Assembly: GCF_008329605.1 (NCBI RefSeq)
Contig: NZ_NPKO01000003.1
Location: 124,001 to 188,000 of the forward strand
Origin: Mycolicibacterium sp. P9-64
Lineage (GTDB): Bacteria > Actinomycetota > Actinomycetes > Mycobacteriales > Mycobacteriaceae
Direction of reading: 5' to 3'
DNA length: 64,000 bases
Numbering within the stretch: position 1 is the stretch's first letter; each line of letters begins with the position of its first letter. Under the pieces are notes generated by a model. It ran no database searches. It worked only from the letters and a program-made list of their open reading frames with translations, and had not been told where the DNA came from. The position numbers and the translations under genes are program-made. Shown in pieces: positions 22,522-32,946 of the stretch.

Positions 22522-22739
22522 CGATACTCCTCGAGGTCCTTGGAGTCCTGCACGCCGTGCCGCGAGCACTTCGCCTCCCAGCCGTCGGGCCGAACCTGGA
22601 CGATCATCCTCCGACCGCACTCGGCGCAGTACCGCGGCGGCTCGAGGCCGAGCTGGGCCGCGGCGGGAACGGGCCCGCCGTCGGGTTCGCCGGTGTAGAC
22701 GTTGAACTTCGCAGACATCGGGTTGGACGCGAGTGTCAC
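22518..22739 (-). CDS. bsaP: Biotin synthase auxiliary protein (Rv1590-like)
   Basis: A 73-residue protein with a compact cysteine motif, [15 protein letters not shown]...AKCSRHG, i.e. Cys-x2-Cys and a third cysteine with a nearby His, suited to bind metal or an iron-sulfur cluster. Its position directly after bioB matches Rv1590, reported as an auxiliary protein that mycobacterial biotin synthase needs to turn dethiobiotin into biotin. The GTG at 22739 overlaps the bioB stop as GTGA; the ATG at 22718 ([12 protein letters not shown]) is a possible shorter start. It overlaps the following DUF2567 gene by 4 bp. Confidence 0.85.
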   Translation of the reverse strand: MTLASNPMSAKFNVYTGEPDGGPVPAAAQLGLEPPRYCAECGRRMIVQVRPDGWEAKCSRHGVQDSKDLEEYR

Positions 22740-23761
22740 AGGCTGGCGTTGAGCGCCTTGATCGGCATCTGCAGGTCCTCGAGCAGCTCGAGGTCGGCTT
22801 CAGCAGGCCGTCCCAGCGTGGTCAGGTAGTTGCCGACGATCACGGCGTTGATGCCGCCGAGGATGCCCTGCTTGGCGCCGAGGTCACCGAGCGTGATCTC
22901 CCGGCCACCGGCGAAGCGAAGCATGGTGCGCGGCAATGCGAGACGGAACGCGGCGACGGCCTTGAGCGCCTCGGCGGCGGGCAGCACGTCGAGGTCGCCG
23001 AACGGCGTACCGGGCCGCGGGTTGAGGAAGTTCAGAGGAACCTCGTGCGGGTTCAGCTCGGCGAGGTTCGCGGCGAATTCGGCGCGCTGCTCGAGGGTCT
23101 CACCCATTCCGAGGATGCCGCCGCAGCAGACCTCCATGCCCGCCTCGCGGACCATCTCCAGCGTCTCCCACCGCTCCTCCCAGGTGTGGGTGGTGACCAC
23201 GTTGGTGAAGAACGAGCGCGCCGTCTCCAGGTTGTGGTTGTAGCGGTGCACGCCCATCGCCGACAGCCGGTCCACCTGCTCCTGCGTGAGCATGCCCAGC
23301 GAGCAAGCGATCTGGATGTCGACCTCGTTGCGGATGGCCTCGATGCCCGCGGCCACCTGCGCCAACAGCCTCTCGTCGGGGCCGCGCACCGCGGCCACGA
23401 TGCAGAACTCGGTGGCGCCGGACTTCGCGGTCTGCTTGGCGGCCTCGACCAGGCTCGGGATGTCGAGCCATGCGCTGCGCACCGGCGAGGCGAAGAGCCC
23501 GGACTGCGAACAGAAGTGGCAGTCCTCCGGGCAACCGCCGGTCTTCAGGCTGATGATGCCCTCGACCTCGACCTCGGGACCGCACCAGCGCATTCTGACC
23601 TCGTGGGCCAGCGCAAGGAGGTCTTCGAGCTGGTCGTGGGGCAGTTGCAACACCTTCAGGATCTGATCCTGGGTGAGCCCCTCGCCGCGCTCGAGCACCT
23701 GTTCCCGCGCCTGACCCAACACATCGGTAATCCCGGTGTCATCGACAGTCGATTGCGTCAC
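22736..23761 (-). CDS. bioB: Biotin synthase
   Basis: A 341-residue radical SAM enzyme that inserts sulfur into dethiobiotin. The cluster motif [13 protein letters not shown] carries the CxxxCxxC cysteines; other family segments are [21 protein letters not shown] (an altered form of the usual N-P-x-G-T-P motif) and [12 protein letters not shown]. The GTG at 23761 has GGAGGAG 7 nt upstream. It is divergent from bioQ, with a BioQ box between them, and is followed by overlapping bsaP. Expected to be derepressed when BioQ is released. Confidence 0.97.
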   Translation of the reverse strand: MTQSTVDDTGITDVLGQAREQVLERGEGLTQDQILKVLQLPHDQLEDLLALAHEVRMRWCGPEVEVEGIISLKTGGCPEDCHFCSQSGLFASPVRSAWLDIPSLVEAAKQTAKSGATEFCIVAAVRGPDERLLAQVAAGIEAIRNEVDIQIACSLGMLTQEQVDRLSAMGVHRYNHNLETARSFFTNVVTTHTWEERWETLEMVREAGMEVCCGGILGMGETLEQRAEFAANLAELNPHEVPLNFLNPRPGTPFGDLDVLPAAEALKAVAAFRLALPRTMLRFAGGREITLGDLGAKQGILGGINAVIVGNYLTTLGRPAEADLELLEDLQMPIKALNASL

Positions 23762-23787
23762 TGGGTACTCCTCCCGCGATAAGAACT

Positions 23788-23800
23788 TGAACGGTGTTTA
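23788..23800. promoter_or_regulatory. BioQ box between bioB and bioQ
   Basis: TGAAC-GGT-GTTTA differs by one base from the TGAAC-N3-GTTCA palindrome described for mycobacterial BioQ. It lies in the 49-bp gap between divergent bioB and bioQ, overlapping the first bases of the bioQ -10 box, and is placed to control both genes. Confidence 0.82.
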
Positions 23801-23804
23801 GGCT
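23799..23804 (+). promoter_or_regulatory. Leaderless -10 box of bioQ
   Basis: TAGGCT (TANNNT type) ends 6 nt before the bioQ GTG at 23811, so transcription probably begins at the start codon. Its first two bases belong to the BioQ box, consistent with autorepression. Confidence 0.6.
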
Positions 23805-23810
23805 ACAGGT

Positions 23811-24404
23811 GTGCAGCTGCACCGACACGACGTGGTCGCCAAGGCGACCCAGCTCCTCGACGATTACGGCATCGCCGACTTGACCATGCGCAGGCTCGCT
23901 CGCGAGCTCAGCGTCAGCCCCGGCGCGTTGTACTGGCACTTCGCCGACAAACAGGAACTGCTCGGCGCTGTCGCCGACCGGATCCTCGCCCCCGAGCCCG
24001 CCATCGCCGACGACGCGTCGTGGTCGCAACGCGTGGTCGGTCTCGGCACCGCTTTGCGGGACGCCCTGCTGTCGTCGACCGATGGCGCCGAGCTGGTGTC
24101 CGCGAGCTTCGCCGCAGGCAAGTCCGAGCGAATGACCGAAATCCTCTGTCGGCTGACCGAGGCGGCGACCGAGGGCGGCATCGACCCGATACACGCCGAC
24201 CTCGCCGCCCGCACGGTGCTGTACTACGTGCTCGGCTTTACCGCCGACGAGCAGTCCCGGCTGCAATGGGACGCAGCGGGCGCGCTGGTCGACGGCCAGT
24301 CGGTGATGACGGCAAACCCCAACGCGCGCTTTGCGTTCGGGCTGAAACTCCTGATCGACGGGATCGCCGTGCACAGCGACGTACTTGTCGGAGAGCAGGA
24401 CTAG
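23811..24404 (+). CDS. bioQ: TetR family biotin regulator BioQ
   Basis: A 197-residue repressor with an N-terminal helix-turn-helix (LLDDYGIADLTMRRLARELSVSPGALYWHFADKQELLGAVAD) and a TetR_C_1-like ligand domain. Divergence from bioB and matching BioQ boxes here and upstream of bioF identify it as the mycobacterial biotin regulator, which does not bind biotin through a BirA-type domain. The GTG at 23811 is probably translated leaderless. Its ligand is not evident from sequence. A small gene of the MmcQ/YjbR family follows 9 bp later. Confidence 0.92.
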   Translation: MQLHRHDVVAKATQLLDDYGIADLTMRRLARELSVSPGALYWHFADKQELLGAVADRILAPEPAIADDASWSQRVVGLGTALRDALLSSTDGAELVSASFAAGKSERMTEILCRLTEAATEGGIDPIHADLAARTVLYYVLGFTADEQSRLQWDAAGALVDGQSVMTANPNARFAFGLKLLIDGIAVHSDVLVGEQD

Positions 24405-24413
24405 CGTCGAGGT

Positions 24414-24749
24414 GTGATCACGGTCGACGACGTACGGGCCATCACCGCGTCGCTGCCGCGGGCGTACGAGGTGGTGGTACGCGACCAGATCAAGTTCCGC
24501 GTTGGCCGGATCGTCTTCGTCGCGTTCTCGCGCGACGAGACCGTGATGGGTGTCGGCTTCCCCAAGGAGGAGCGGGAGGCGATGGTGGCCGCGGAACCGG
24601 ACAAGTTCATGCTGCCCCGCCCCTCGGACATGCGATACAACTGGATTCACGTGCGGCTGGACGCCATCGACTTGGCCGAGCTGCGGGAACTGGTGATCGA
24701 CGGCTGGCGGATGTGTGTGCCGAAAAGCGTTGCCGCGCAGATCAGCTGA
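24414..24749 (+). CDS. MmcQ/YjbR family protein
   Basis: A 111-residue protein of the MmcQ/YjbR fold, which resembles DNA-binding cores of regulators; its real function is unsettled. Family features are the N-terminal MITVDDVRAITASLPRAYEVVVRDQIKFRVGRIVFVAF and the C-terminal LDAIDLAELRELVIDGWRMCVPKSVA. It starts with GTG at 24414 after CGAGG, close behind bioQ, and its last 8 bp overlap the convergent 2H-phosphoesterase gene. Confidence 0.8.
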   Translation: MITVDDVRAITASLPRAYEVVVRDQIKFRVGRIVFVAFSRDETVMGVGFPKEEREAMVAAEPDKFMLPRPSDMRYNWIHVRLDAIDLAELRELVIDGWRMCVPKSVAAQIS

Positions 24750-25245
24750 TCGGAAACTCGAGCTTCTCGTCGCCGTTCCAGCGGCGCAGCCCTATCGCGC
24801 TGCCCACCAGCTCCTGCCCGACGATCCGCAGCGCTGGGCCCACCCGATCGGGGTCGACACGCCGCGCCATCGTGACGTGCGGGGTCCATCGCCCGGGAAG
24901 GACGTTGTCCATCGGGCCGGGATGCAGGTGCGGCAGGCACCGTCGGTACACCTCGGCTTGGACGTCCATCAGCTCCGCCGATGGCACCACCAGTCGCGCG
25001 AGCACCGCCGTGGTCCGGCCGAACACCAGCGGGGCGCCGATCCTGCACGGGAACGGGAACCGGCCCACCAGCGCCGCCAGCGAGGCGTCCACCGCGGCAT
25101 CGATGCTCTCGGCCACCGTCAGCGTCACATGCGGCCTGCTGGTAGGCGCCTGACTGCGAAGGCCTGCCTCCGCCAGCGCCGCCCAGACTCGCCGGACCGC
25201 CGCCTCGGTGCCCTGGTCGAAGACCAGCTCGACGGAGTGGGCCAT
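24742..25245 (-). CDS. 2'-5' RNA ligase-like (2H phosphoesterase) protein
   Basis: A 167-residue protein with the two tandem HxT motifs of the 2H phosphoesterase superfamily, RPHVTLT near residue 38 and TPHVTMA near residue 124. Members act on 2',3'-cyclic or 2'-5' linked nucleotides; the substrate here is unknown. ATG at 25245 is adjacent to the bioD stop (no gap), so it is probably the last gene of the bioA-bioF-bioD transcript, though a role in biotin synthesis is not expected. Confidence 0.85.
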   Translation of the reverse strand: MAHSVELVFDQGTEAAVRRVWAALAEAGLRSQAPTSRPHVTLTVAESIDAAVDASLAALVGRFPFPCRIGAPLVFGRTTAVLARLVVPSAELMDVQAEVYRRCLPHLHPGPMDNVLPGRWTPHVTMARRVDPDRVGPALRIVGQELVGSAIGLRRWNGDEKLEFPIS

Positions 25246-25926
25246 CTAGCCGACCAGGTCCGCGACCCACTGCGAGTCGAACGCGGACCTGCTGATCGAG
25301 GCGAACTCGTCTGCATCGAACGTGCCAGCGCCGGTTGGCAGCGCCGCCCGCACGGGAGCGATCCGGCCAAGCGCTTCGCGGTTGCCCGCCTCGGCCACCC
25401 CTGGCTCATTCGGCCAGCTGCCGATGACCACACCGGCGCACCGAACATTGTGCGTGGCAAGCGATTCCACGGTCAGAGCGGTGTGGTTGAGCGTGCCGAG
25501 CCCTGGCGCGACGACGACGAGGACGGCCGCACCGAGATCGACGGCGAGGTCACGCAACGTCACCCCGTCGGCGCCGATTTCGACCAGCAGACCTCCTGCG
25601 CCCTCGACGACGGTGAGCCTGCCCGGTGCGTCGATCCCGCGGATGAGCGAGCCGAGCTCGGCGCGGGTGGGCAACGCCATTCCCGCGCGTTCGGCGGCAG
25701 CCACCGGCGCCAACGGCTCGGGGTAGCGCCACCCCGACACCAGCTCGCGCACGCCGGACAGACGCGCCACCTCGGCGAGGTCGTCGTCGCCGTCGGCCTC
25801 GCCGGTCTGGACCGGCTTGCACACGGCGACGTCGAGCCCGGCCAGCCGGGCATGGCACGCCAGCGCGGCAGTGGCGACGGTCTTGCCAACGCCGGTGTCG
25901 GTGCCGGTGACGACGAGAACGGTCAC
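25246..25926 (-). CDS. bioD: Dethiobiotin synthetase
   Basis: A 226-residue P-loop ligase that closes the ureido ring of dethiobiotin with CO2 and ATP. The Walker A variant [20 protein letters not shown] (catalytic Lys and substrate loop) and [11 protein letters not shown] are present. The GTG at 25926 overlaps the bioF stop as GTGA. It is regulated with bioF by the BioQ box at 27187. Confidence 0.96.
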   Translation of the reverse strand: MTVLVVTGTDTGVGKTVATAALACHARLAGLDVAVCKPVQTGEADGDDDLAEVARLSGVRELVSGWRYPEPLAPVAAAERAGMALPTRAELGSLIRGIDAPGRLTVVEGAGGLLVEIGADGVTLRDLAVDLGAAVLVVVAPGLGTLNHTALTVESLATHNVRCAGVVIGSWPNEPGVAEAGNREALGRIAPVRAALPTGAGTFDADEFASISRSAFDSQWVADLVG

Positions 25927-27071
25927 TTGCGGGCCACTGCGAGGACCTCGGTCAACACCCGGCCCGCCAGCGCGAGGTCGTCGTCGTCGAGGGACGCTCG
26001 TGCGGTCAGCCGCAGCCGCGAGGTCCCGACGGGCACGCTCGGCGGCCGGAAGCACCCGACACGGACACCACGGTCGAGGCAACCGGTCGCCGCTGCCAGC
26101 GCCACCTCCGGCGCACCGAGGATCACCGAGACCACGGCCGAGTCGGGCACCTCGTCGACGTCGCAGACCTGCGCGAGCGTGGCCGCGTGCCGCAACACCG
26201 CGGCGGCCCGCTCCGGTTCGGCGATCAGGACGTCGAGCGCCGCCAGCGCGGCGCCGACGGCGGCGGGAGCAAGGCCCGTGTCGAAGATGAAGGGTCGGGC
26301 CGCGTCGATCAGGTGGTCGCGCACCGCCGCGGGGCCGAGCACCATGCCGCCCTGGCTGCCGAGCGCCTTGGACAGCGTCGTCGTCATCACCACGTCGGGA
26401 GCACCGGCCAGACCGACCTCGTGCAGCAGGCCGCGGCCGCCGTCGCCCCGCACGCCCAGGCCGTGCGCCTCGTCGACGATGAGCAGCGCGCCGTGCTTAC
26501 GGCACACGTCGTGCAGCGCCCGCAGCGGCGCCAGCACGCCGTCGGCGCTGAACACCGAGTCGGTCACGACCACCGCGCGGTCTTCGTCACGTGCGCTCAG
26601 CGCGGCATCGACGGCGTCGACGTCGCGGTGCGGCGTGACGACCACGCGGGCCCGCGACAACCGGCAGGCATCGACGAGCGAGGCGTGTGTCAGCGCATCG
26701 GACACCAGCAGCGACCCCGCGCCGGACAGCGCCACGACGGCACCGAGGTTCGCGGTGTAGCCAGAGGAGAAGACCAGGCCGGACTCGGCTCCGACGAAGC
26801 CGGCGACCGCCGACTCGAAGGTCTCGTGCAGTTCAGTATTCCCGGTGACCAGGCGCGATCCGGTCGAACCCGCGCCCCACGTACGCAGCGCGTCCACCCC
26901 GCCCTCGATGACGGCGGGATGCTGGGACAGGCCCAGATAGTCGTTGGATGCCAGGTCCAGTTCGGCGGCGATGGCAGGCCGGGTGCGCAGGGATCGCCGC
27001 AGACCTGCAGCGCGGCGCTGGCTCTCGACGTCGTCGAGCCATGCCAGCGGGGAAAGTTCGACGCGTGTCAT
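25923..27071 (-). CDS. bioF: 8-amino-7-oxononanoate synthase
   Basis: A 382-residue PLP enzyme of the alpha-oxoamine synthase family that condenses pimeloyl thioester with alanine. Motifs: [47 protein letters not shown] and the Schiff-base lysine in [12 protein letters not shown]. The ATG at 27071 has GGAGGGAG upstream; the open frame continues 5' through the minisatellite, but that sequence is repeat-derived and is taken as untranslated leader. The leader of about 120 nt carries four tandem hairpins downstream of the BioQ box. Confidence 0.96.
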   Translation of the reverse strand: MTRVELSPLAWLDDVESQRRAAGLRRSLRTRPAIAAELDLASNDYLGLSQHPAVIEGGVDALRTWGAGSTGSRLVTGNTELHETFESAVAGFVGAESGLVFSSGYTANLGAVVALSGAGSLLVSDALTHASLVDACRLSRARVVVTPHRDVDAVDAALSARDEDRAVVVTDSVFSADGVLAPLRALHDVCRKHGALLIVDEAHGLGVRGDGGRGLLHEVGLAGAPDVVMTTTLSKALGSQGGMVLGPAAVRDHLIDAARPFIFDTGLAPAAVGAALAALDVLIAEPERAAAVLRHAATLAQVCDVDEVPDSAVVSVILGAPEVALAAATGCLDRGVRVGCFRPPSVPVGTSRLRLTARASLDDDDLALAGRVLTEVLAVARK

Positions 27072-27088
27072 CCGTGCTCCCTCCGTGC

Positions 27089-27193
27089 ATTGAACACGCC
27101 GGCGAGCCGGCAATTGAACACGCCGGCGAGCCGGCAATTGAACACGCCGGCGAGCCGGCAATTGAACACGCCGGCGAGCCGGCAATTGAACAC
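27089..27193. repeat. 24-bp minisatellite (4 copies) in the bioF leader
   Basis: Four identical tandem copies of a 24-bp unit (27089-27112, 27113-27136, 27137-27160, 27161-27184) plus 9 bp of a fifth. Each unit begins ATTGAACACG, containing a BioQ half-site TGAAC, and continues with the palindrome GCCGGCGAGCCGGC. The partial fifth copy merges into the true BioQ box. In the bioF transcript each unit would fold into a GC-rich hairpin. The array fills the space between operator and ribosome site. Confidence 0.93.
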
Positions 27194-27199
27194 CGTTCA
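27187..27199. promoter_or_regulatory. BioQ operator upstream of bioF
   Basis: TGAAC-ACC-GTTCA is a perfect match to the mycobacterial BioQ palindrome. It overlaps the last codons of bioA (stop at 27197-27199) and the predicted bioF transcription start, and is directly attached to the bioF minisatellite. Confidence 0.9.
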
Positions 27200-28501
27200 G
27201 GTTAGTGCACGCGCAACGCCGACCATCGCGGAGGTGATCTGACCGACCTCGTCGGGCGTGCACACGTACGGCGGCATGGCGTAGACGAGGTTGCGGAACG
27301 GGCGCAGCCATACCCCGTGCTGCAGCGCCGCTGCCGTCGCCACCGCCATGTCGACGGGTTCTTCCATCTCGATGACGCCGATGCCGCCGAGCACGCGCAC
27401 GTCGGCGACGCCAGCCATCTCGCGTGCCGGGGCCAGCCCGTCGGCAAGGCCTGCCTCGATGGCGCCGACCGTGGACCGCCAATCCTGGCCGAGTAGCAGC
27501 TCGATCGACGCCACCGACACCGCGCATGCCAACGCGTTCGCCATGAAGGTAGGCCCGTGCATCAACGCACCCGATTCGCCGGTGCTGATCGTGTTCGCGA
27601 CCTCGGCACTGCACAGCGTCGCCGCGAGCGTGACGTAGCCGCCCGTCATCGCCTTGCCGACGCACATGACGTCAGGGCTGACTCCGGCGTGGTCGGCGGC
27701 GAACAACTCGCCGGTGCGGCCGAAGCCCGTGGCGATCTCGTCGAAGATCAGCAGAACGCCATGCCGCGTGCAGGCGGCCCGCAGATCCGACAGGTACCGC
27801 GGATCGTGAAACCGCATCCCCCCCGCGCCCTGCACCACGGGCTCGACGATGACCGCGGCGAGTTCGTCGGCGCACTCGGCGAGTTGGCGCTCGAACGCGG
27901 CGCTGTACTCCGGGTCGTAGGCGCTCGGGACCTGCGGCGCGAACACCTGGTCGGCCAGCACGTCGGTCCAGATCGAGTGCATTCCACCGTCCGGGTCGCA
28001 CACGCTCATCGGGGTGAACGTGTCGCCGTGGTATCCCCCGCGCCAGGTCATCAACCGGTATTTCCCGGGTAAGCCCCTGCTGCGCTGGTACTGCAGCGCC
28101 ATCTTGACCGCCACCTCGACGGACACCGAGCCGGAGTCGCTGAAGAACACCGTGTCCAGGCCGTCGGGGGTGATCTCAACCAGCAGCTGCGCCAGCCGCG
28201 CCGCAGGCTCGTGGGTGAGGCCGCCGAACATGACGTGGTTCATCTTGGCGAGCTGAGCGGTCAGCGCGGCGTCCAGCGTCGGGTTGCCGTGGCCGTGGAT
28301 GGCCGTCCACCACGAGCTCATCGCGTCGATGACCTCGATGGGGCGGTCGTCGGCACTGGCCGGGTCGATGACCGTCAGCCAGACACCGCGGGCACCGACA
28401 GCCACCACCGGTGGCAGGGCACCGGCGCCGATGGCGCTGTAGGGATGCCACACGTGGGCGGCGTCGATCGCCCTGATCTCGGCGGGCGTCAGCGCAGGCA
28501 C
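27197..28501 (-). CDS. bioA: Adenosylmethionine-8-amino-7-oxononanoate aminotransferase
   Basis: A 434-residue class III PLP aminotransferase that makes 7,8-diaminopelargonate with S-adenosylmethionine as amino donor. Motifs: [10 protein letters not shown] (SAM site), [48 protein letters not shown] (cofactor Asp) and the Schiff-base lysine in [14 protein letters not shown]. The GTG at 28501 has GAGAGGA 8 nt upstream. It precedes bioF and bioD on the same strand; the perfect BioQ box at its 3' end suggests bioF-bioD have their own regulated promoter. Confidence 0.97.
   Translation of the reverse strand: MPALTPAEIRAIDAAHVWHPYSAIGAGALPPVVAVGARGVWLTVIDPASADDRPIEVIDAMSSWWTAIHGHGNPTLDAALTAQLAKMNHVMFGGLTHEPAARLAQLLVEITPDGLDTVFFSDSGSVSVEVAVKMALQYQRSRGLPGKYRLMTWRGGYHGDTFTPMSVCDPDGGMHSIWTDVLADQVFAPQVPSAYDPEYSAAFERQLAECADELAAVIVEPVVQGAGGMRFHDPRYLSDLRAACTRHGVLLIFDEIATGFGRTGELFAADHAGVSPDVMCVGKAMTGGYVTLAATLCSAEVANTISTGESGALMHGPTFMANALACAVSVASIELLLGQDWRSTVGAIEAGLADGLAPAREMAGVADVRVLGGIGVIEMEEPVDMAVATAAALQHGVWLRPFRNLVYAMPPYVCTPDEVGQITSAMVGVARALT
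27199..27204 (-). promoter_or_regulatory. Candidate -10 box of the bioF promoter
   Basis: TAACCT on the minus strand (TANNNT type) abuts the BioQ box, placing the transcription start inside it near 27192 and giving a leader of about 120 nt that contains the whole minisatellite. It lies within the bioA coding end. Confidence 0.5.
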
Positions 28502-28578
28502 GTGTTCATCCTCTCTTCGCGCGAGCGCTCATTGCAAAACGCATTCGGTGCCCGCGTTGGGTAGATTGACCGTCGACC

Positions 28579-30804
28579 ATGATGACCCTCGCCCCGTCCC
28601 GGTCGGCGTCCCCCGCCGATTCCGGCCCATCACCCAGCGCCGTCATGGGCACCCGCAAGTCGGGTTTCTATCGGCACGATCTCGACGGCCTCCGCGGCAT
28701 CGCGATCGCGCTCGTCGCCGCGTTCCACATCTGGTTCGGCCGCGTCTCCGGCGGCGTCGACGTCTTCCTCGCCCTGTCCGGTTTCTTCTTCGGCGGACGC
28801 CTATTGCGCGCAGCGCTCACCCCGAGCGCATCGCTGGCTCCAGGGCCCGAGGTGATGCGGCTGGTCCGGCGGCTACTGCCCGCTCTCGTCGTCGTGCTCG
28901 CGGCGTCCGCGGTCCTGACGATCCTGGTGCAACCCGAGACCCGCTGGGAGACGTTCGCCGACCAGAGCCTTGCCAGCCTCGGGTACTACCAGAACTGGGA
29001 ATTGGCAAGCACTGCATCGGATTACCTGCGCGCCGGCGAGGCCGTCAGCCCGCTGCAGCACATCTGGTCGATGTCGGTGCAGGGCCAGTTCTACATCGCC
29101 TTCCTGGCGCTGATCTTCGGGTTCGCGGCGCTGTTCCGCCGCCGCCTCGGCAAGTACACCAGGCCCGGGCTGATCGTGATCCTGAGCGCTCTCACGATCG
29201 CGTCCTTCTGGTACGCGATCATCGCTCACGACGCCGATCAGTCCACCGCGTACTACAACAGCTTCGCCCGCGGCTGGGAGCTGCTGCTCGGCGCCTTGGT
29301 CGGCGCGCTGGTCCCGCACGTGAAGTGGCCGATGTGGCTGCGGACGACGGTGGCCTCCGTCGCACTGGCGGCGATCCTGTCCTGCGGTGCCCTCATCGAC
29401 GGCGTCAAGGAGTTCCCCGGGCCGTGGGCACTCGTCCCCGTCGGCGCCACGATCCTGTTCATCCTCAGCGGCGCCAACCGGGTAGCCGACCCCCACCTCA
29501 CCCGGCTCGACGGCCGCTTGCCTGCACCGAACCGGATGCTTGCCACCGCACCGTTCGTGTCGCTCGGCGCGATGGCGTACTCGCTGTATCTCTGGCACTG
29601 GCCGCTACTGATCTTCTGGCTGGCCTACAGCGGCCACTCCGAGGCCACCTTCGCCGACGGCGCGGGCATCCTCCTGGTCTCCGGCGTGCTGGCCTGGCTC
29701 ACCACCCGCTACGTCGAGAACCCGCTGCGCTACAAGTCGGCTGTGACGGCCGCGCGTCCCGCGGCGCCGGCCTCTCCCCCCGTCGCTTCGCTCGCCCCAG
29801 CGCGGACCGCCACCATCCCGCTGCGCGTGCGGCTGCGACGCCCCACCATCGTCCTCGGTTCGATCGTCACCCTGCTTGGCGTCGCGCTCACCGCGACGTC
29901 GTTCACCTGGCGCGAGCACATGACCATCCAGCGGGCCAATGGCAAGGAGCTCGCGGGGCTCTCGTCGCGCGACTATCCCGGCGCACGGGCCCTGATCAAC
30001 AACGCCAAGGTGCCGAAGCTACCCATGCGCCCGACCGTGCTCGAGGCCAAGGACGACCTGCCGGAGAGCACCACCGACGGCTGCATCGGCGACTTCGACT
30101 CCGTCGACGTGATCAACTGCACCTACGGCGACAAGACCGCGACCCGCACCATCGCGTTGGCGGGCGGCTCGCACGCCGAACACTGGATCACCGCGCTCGA
30201 TCTGCTCGGCAGGATGCACCACTTCAAGATCACCACGTACCTGAAGATGGGTTGCCCGCTGACCACCGAGCAGAACCCTCTGGTGATGGGCGACAACCGG
30301 CCCTACCCCAACTGCCGCGAGTGGAACGAAAAGGTGATGCCGAAGCTGGTGGCCGACCACCCCGACTACGTGTTCACCACGTCGACGCGGCCGTGGAACA
30401 TCAAGGACGGCGACGTCATGCCCGGCTTCTACATCGGCATCTGGCAGGACTTCGCCGATGCCGGAATCCCCGTGCTCGCCATGCGGGACACCCCGTGGTT
30501 GGTACGCAACGGAAAGCCGTTCTTCCCGTCGGATTGTCTGGCCAGCGGCGGCGATGCCATCTCCTGCGGCATCAAGCGCTCTGAGGTACTGTCCGACCAC
30601 AATCCGACCCTGGACTTCGTCGCGCAGTTCCCGCTGCTGAAACCGCTCGACATGAGCAACGCGGTGTGCCGCGCGGACTACTGCCGCGCCGTGGAGGGAA
30701 ACGTGTTGCTGTACCACGACTCTCACCACATCTCGACGACCTATATGCGCACCATGACCAACGAGCTCGGGCGTCAGATCGCCGCCGCGACCGGCTGGTG
30801 GTGA
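28579..30804 (+). CDS. AT3/SGNH membrane acyltransferase (Rv1565c-like)
   Basis: A 741-residue OafA/YrhL-type protein. The N-terminal acyltransferase-3 domain (residues 30-400) has about ten membrane segments with LDGLRGIAIALVAAFHIWFGRVSGGVDVFLALSGFF, including the catalytic-type His. After another membrane helix near 435-455 follows a periplasmic SGNH-like domain (about 500-740) with DSHHIS at its end. Its first block reads AGGSHAEHW where GDSH is usual. Such proteins O-acylate cell-envelope glycans or lipids; the acceptor is unknown. It starts just 3 to 4 codons after a possible alternative Met and ends 1 bp before glgX. A linker near 29776 carries a dispersed repeat. Confidence 0.88.
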   Translation: MMTLAPSRSASPADSGPSPSAVMGTRKSGFYRHDLDGLRGIAIALVAAFHIWFGRVSGGVDVFLALSGFFFGGRLLRAALTPSASLAPGPEVMRLVRRLLPALVVVLAASAVLTILVQPETRWETFADQSLASLGYYQNWELASTASDYLRAGEAVSPLQHIWSMSVQGQFYIAFLALIFGFAALFRRRLGKYTRPGLIVILSALTIASFWYAIIAHDADQSTAYYNSFARGWELLLGALVGALVPHVKWPMWLRTTVASVALAAILSCGALIDGVKEFPGPWALVPVGATILFILSGANRVADPHLTRLDGRLPAPNRMLATAPFVSLGAMAYSLYLWHWPLLIFWLAYSGHSEATFADGAGILLVSGVLAWLTTRYVENPLRYKSAVTAARPAAPASPPVASLAPARTATIPLRVRLRRPTIVLGSIVTLLGVALTATSFTWREHMTIQRANGKELAGLSSRDYPGARALINNAKVPKLPMRPTVLEAKDDLPESTTDGCIGDFDSVDVINCTYGDKTATRTIALAGGSHAEHWITALDLLGRMHHFKITTYLKMGCPLTTEQNPLVMGDNRPYPNCREWNEKVMPKLVADHPDYVFTTSTRPWNIKDGDVMPGFYIGIWQDFADAGIPVLAMRDTPWLVRNGKPFFPSDCLASGGDAISCGIKRSEVLSDHNPTLDFVAQFPLLKPLDMSNAVCRADYCRAVEGNVLLYHDSHHISTTYMRTMTNELGRQIAAATGWW
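29776..29800. repeat. Dispersed GTCGCTYCGCTC element inside acyltransferase linker
   Basis: CCCCGTCGCTTCGCTCGCCC with flanking CCAG lies in the coding sequence between the acyltransferase domain and the last membrane helix, where it encodes part of an Ala/Pro-rich linker (PASPPVASLAPA). Over 20 bp it is almost identical to the dinX units and to the copy in the ileS leader. Confidence 0.7.
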
Positions 30805-30805
30805 C

Positions 30806-32935
<2,130 letters not shown>

Positions 32936-32946
32936 AGAGCGTCTGA

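Noticed and set aside
27089..27193. Possible CRISPR-like array in front of bioF
   Set aside because: The 24-bp units are contiguous and identical with no unique spacers, and no cas genes are present; it is a minisatellite.
27075..27665. N-terminal extension of BioF through the repeat region and into bioA
   Set aside because: The extra sequence is translated repeat and antisense-frame bioA. A strong ribosome site and the family start both point to 27071.
28502..28520. BioQ box upstream of bioA
   Set aside because: Only one half-site (TGAAC) is present next to the bioA start; the second half does not match.
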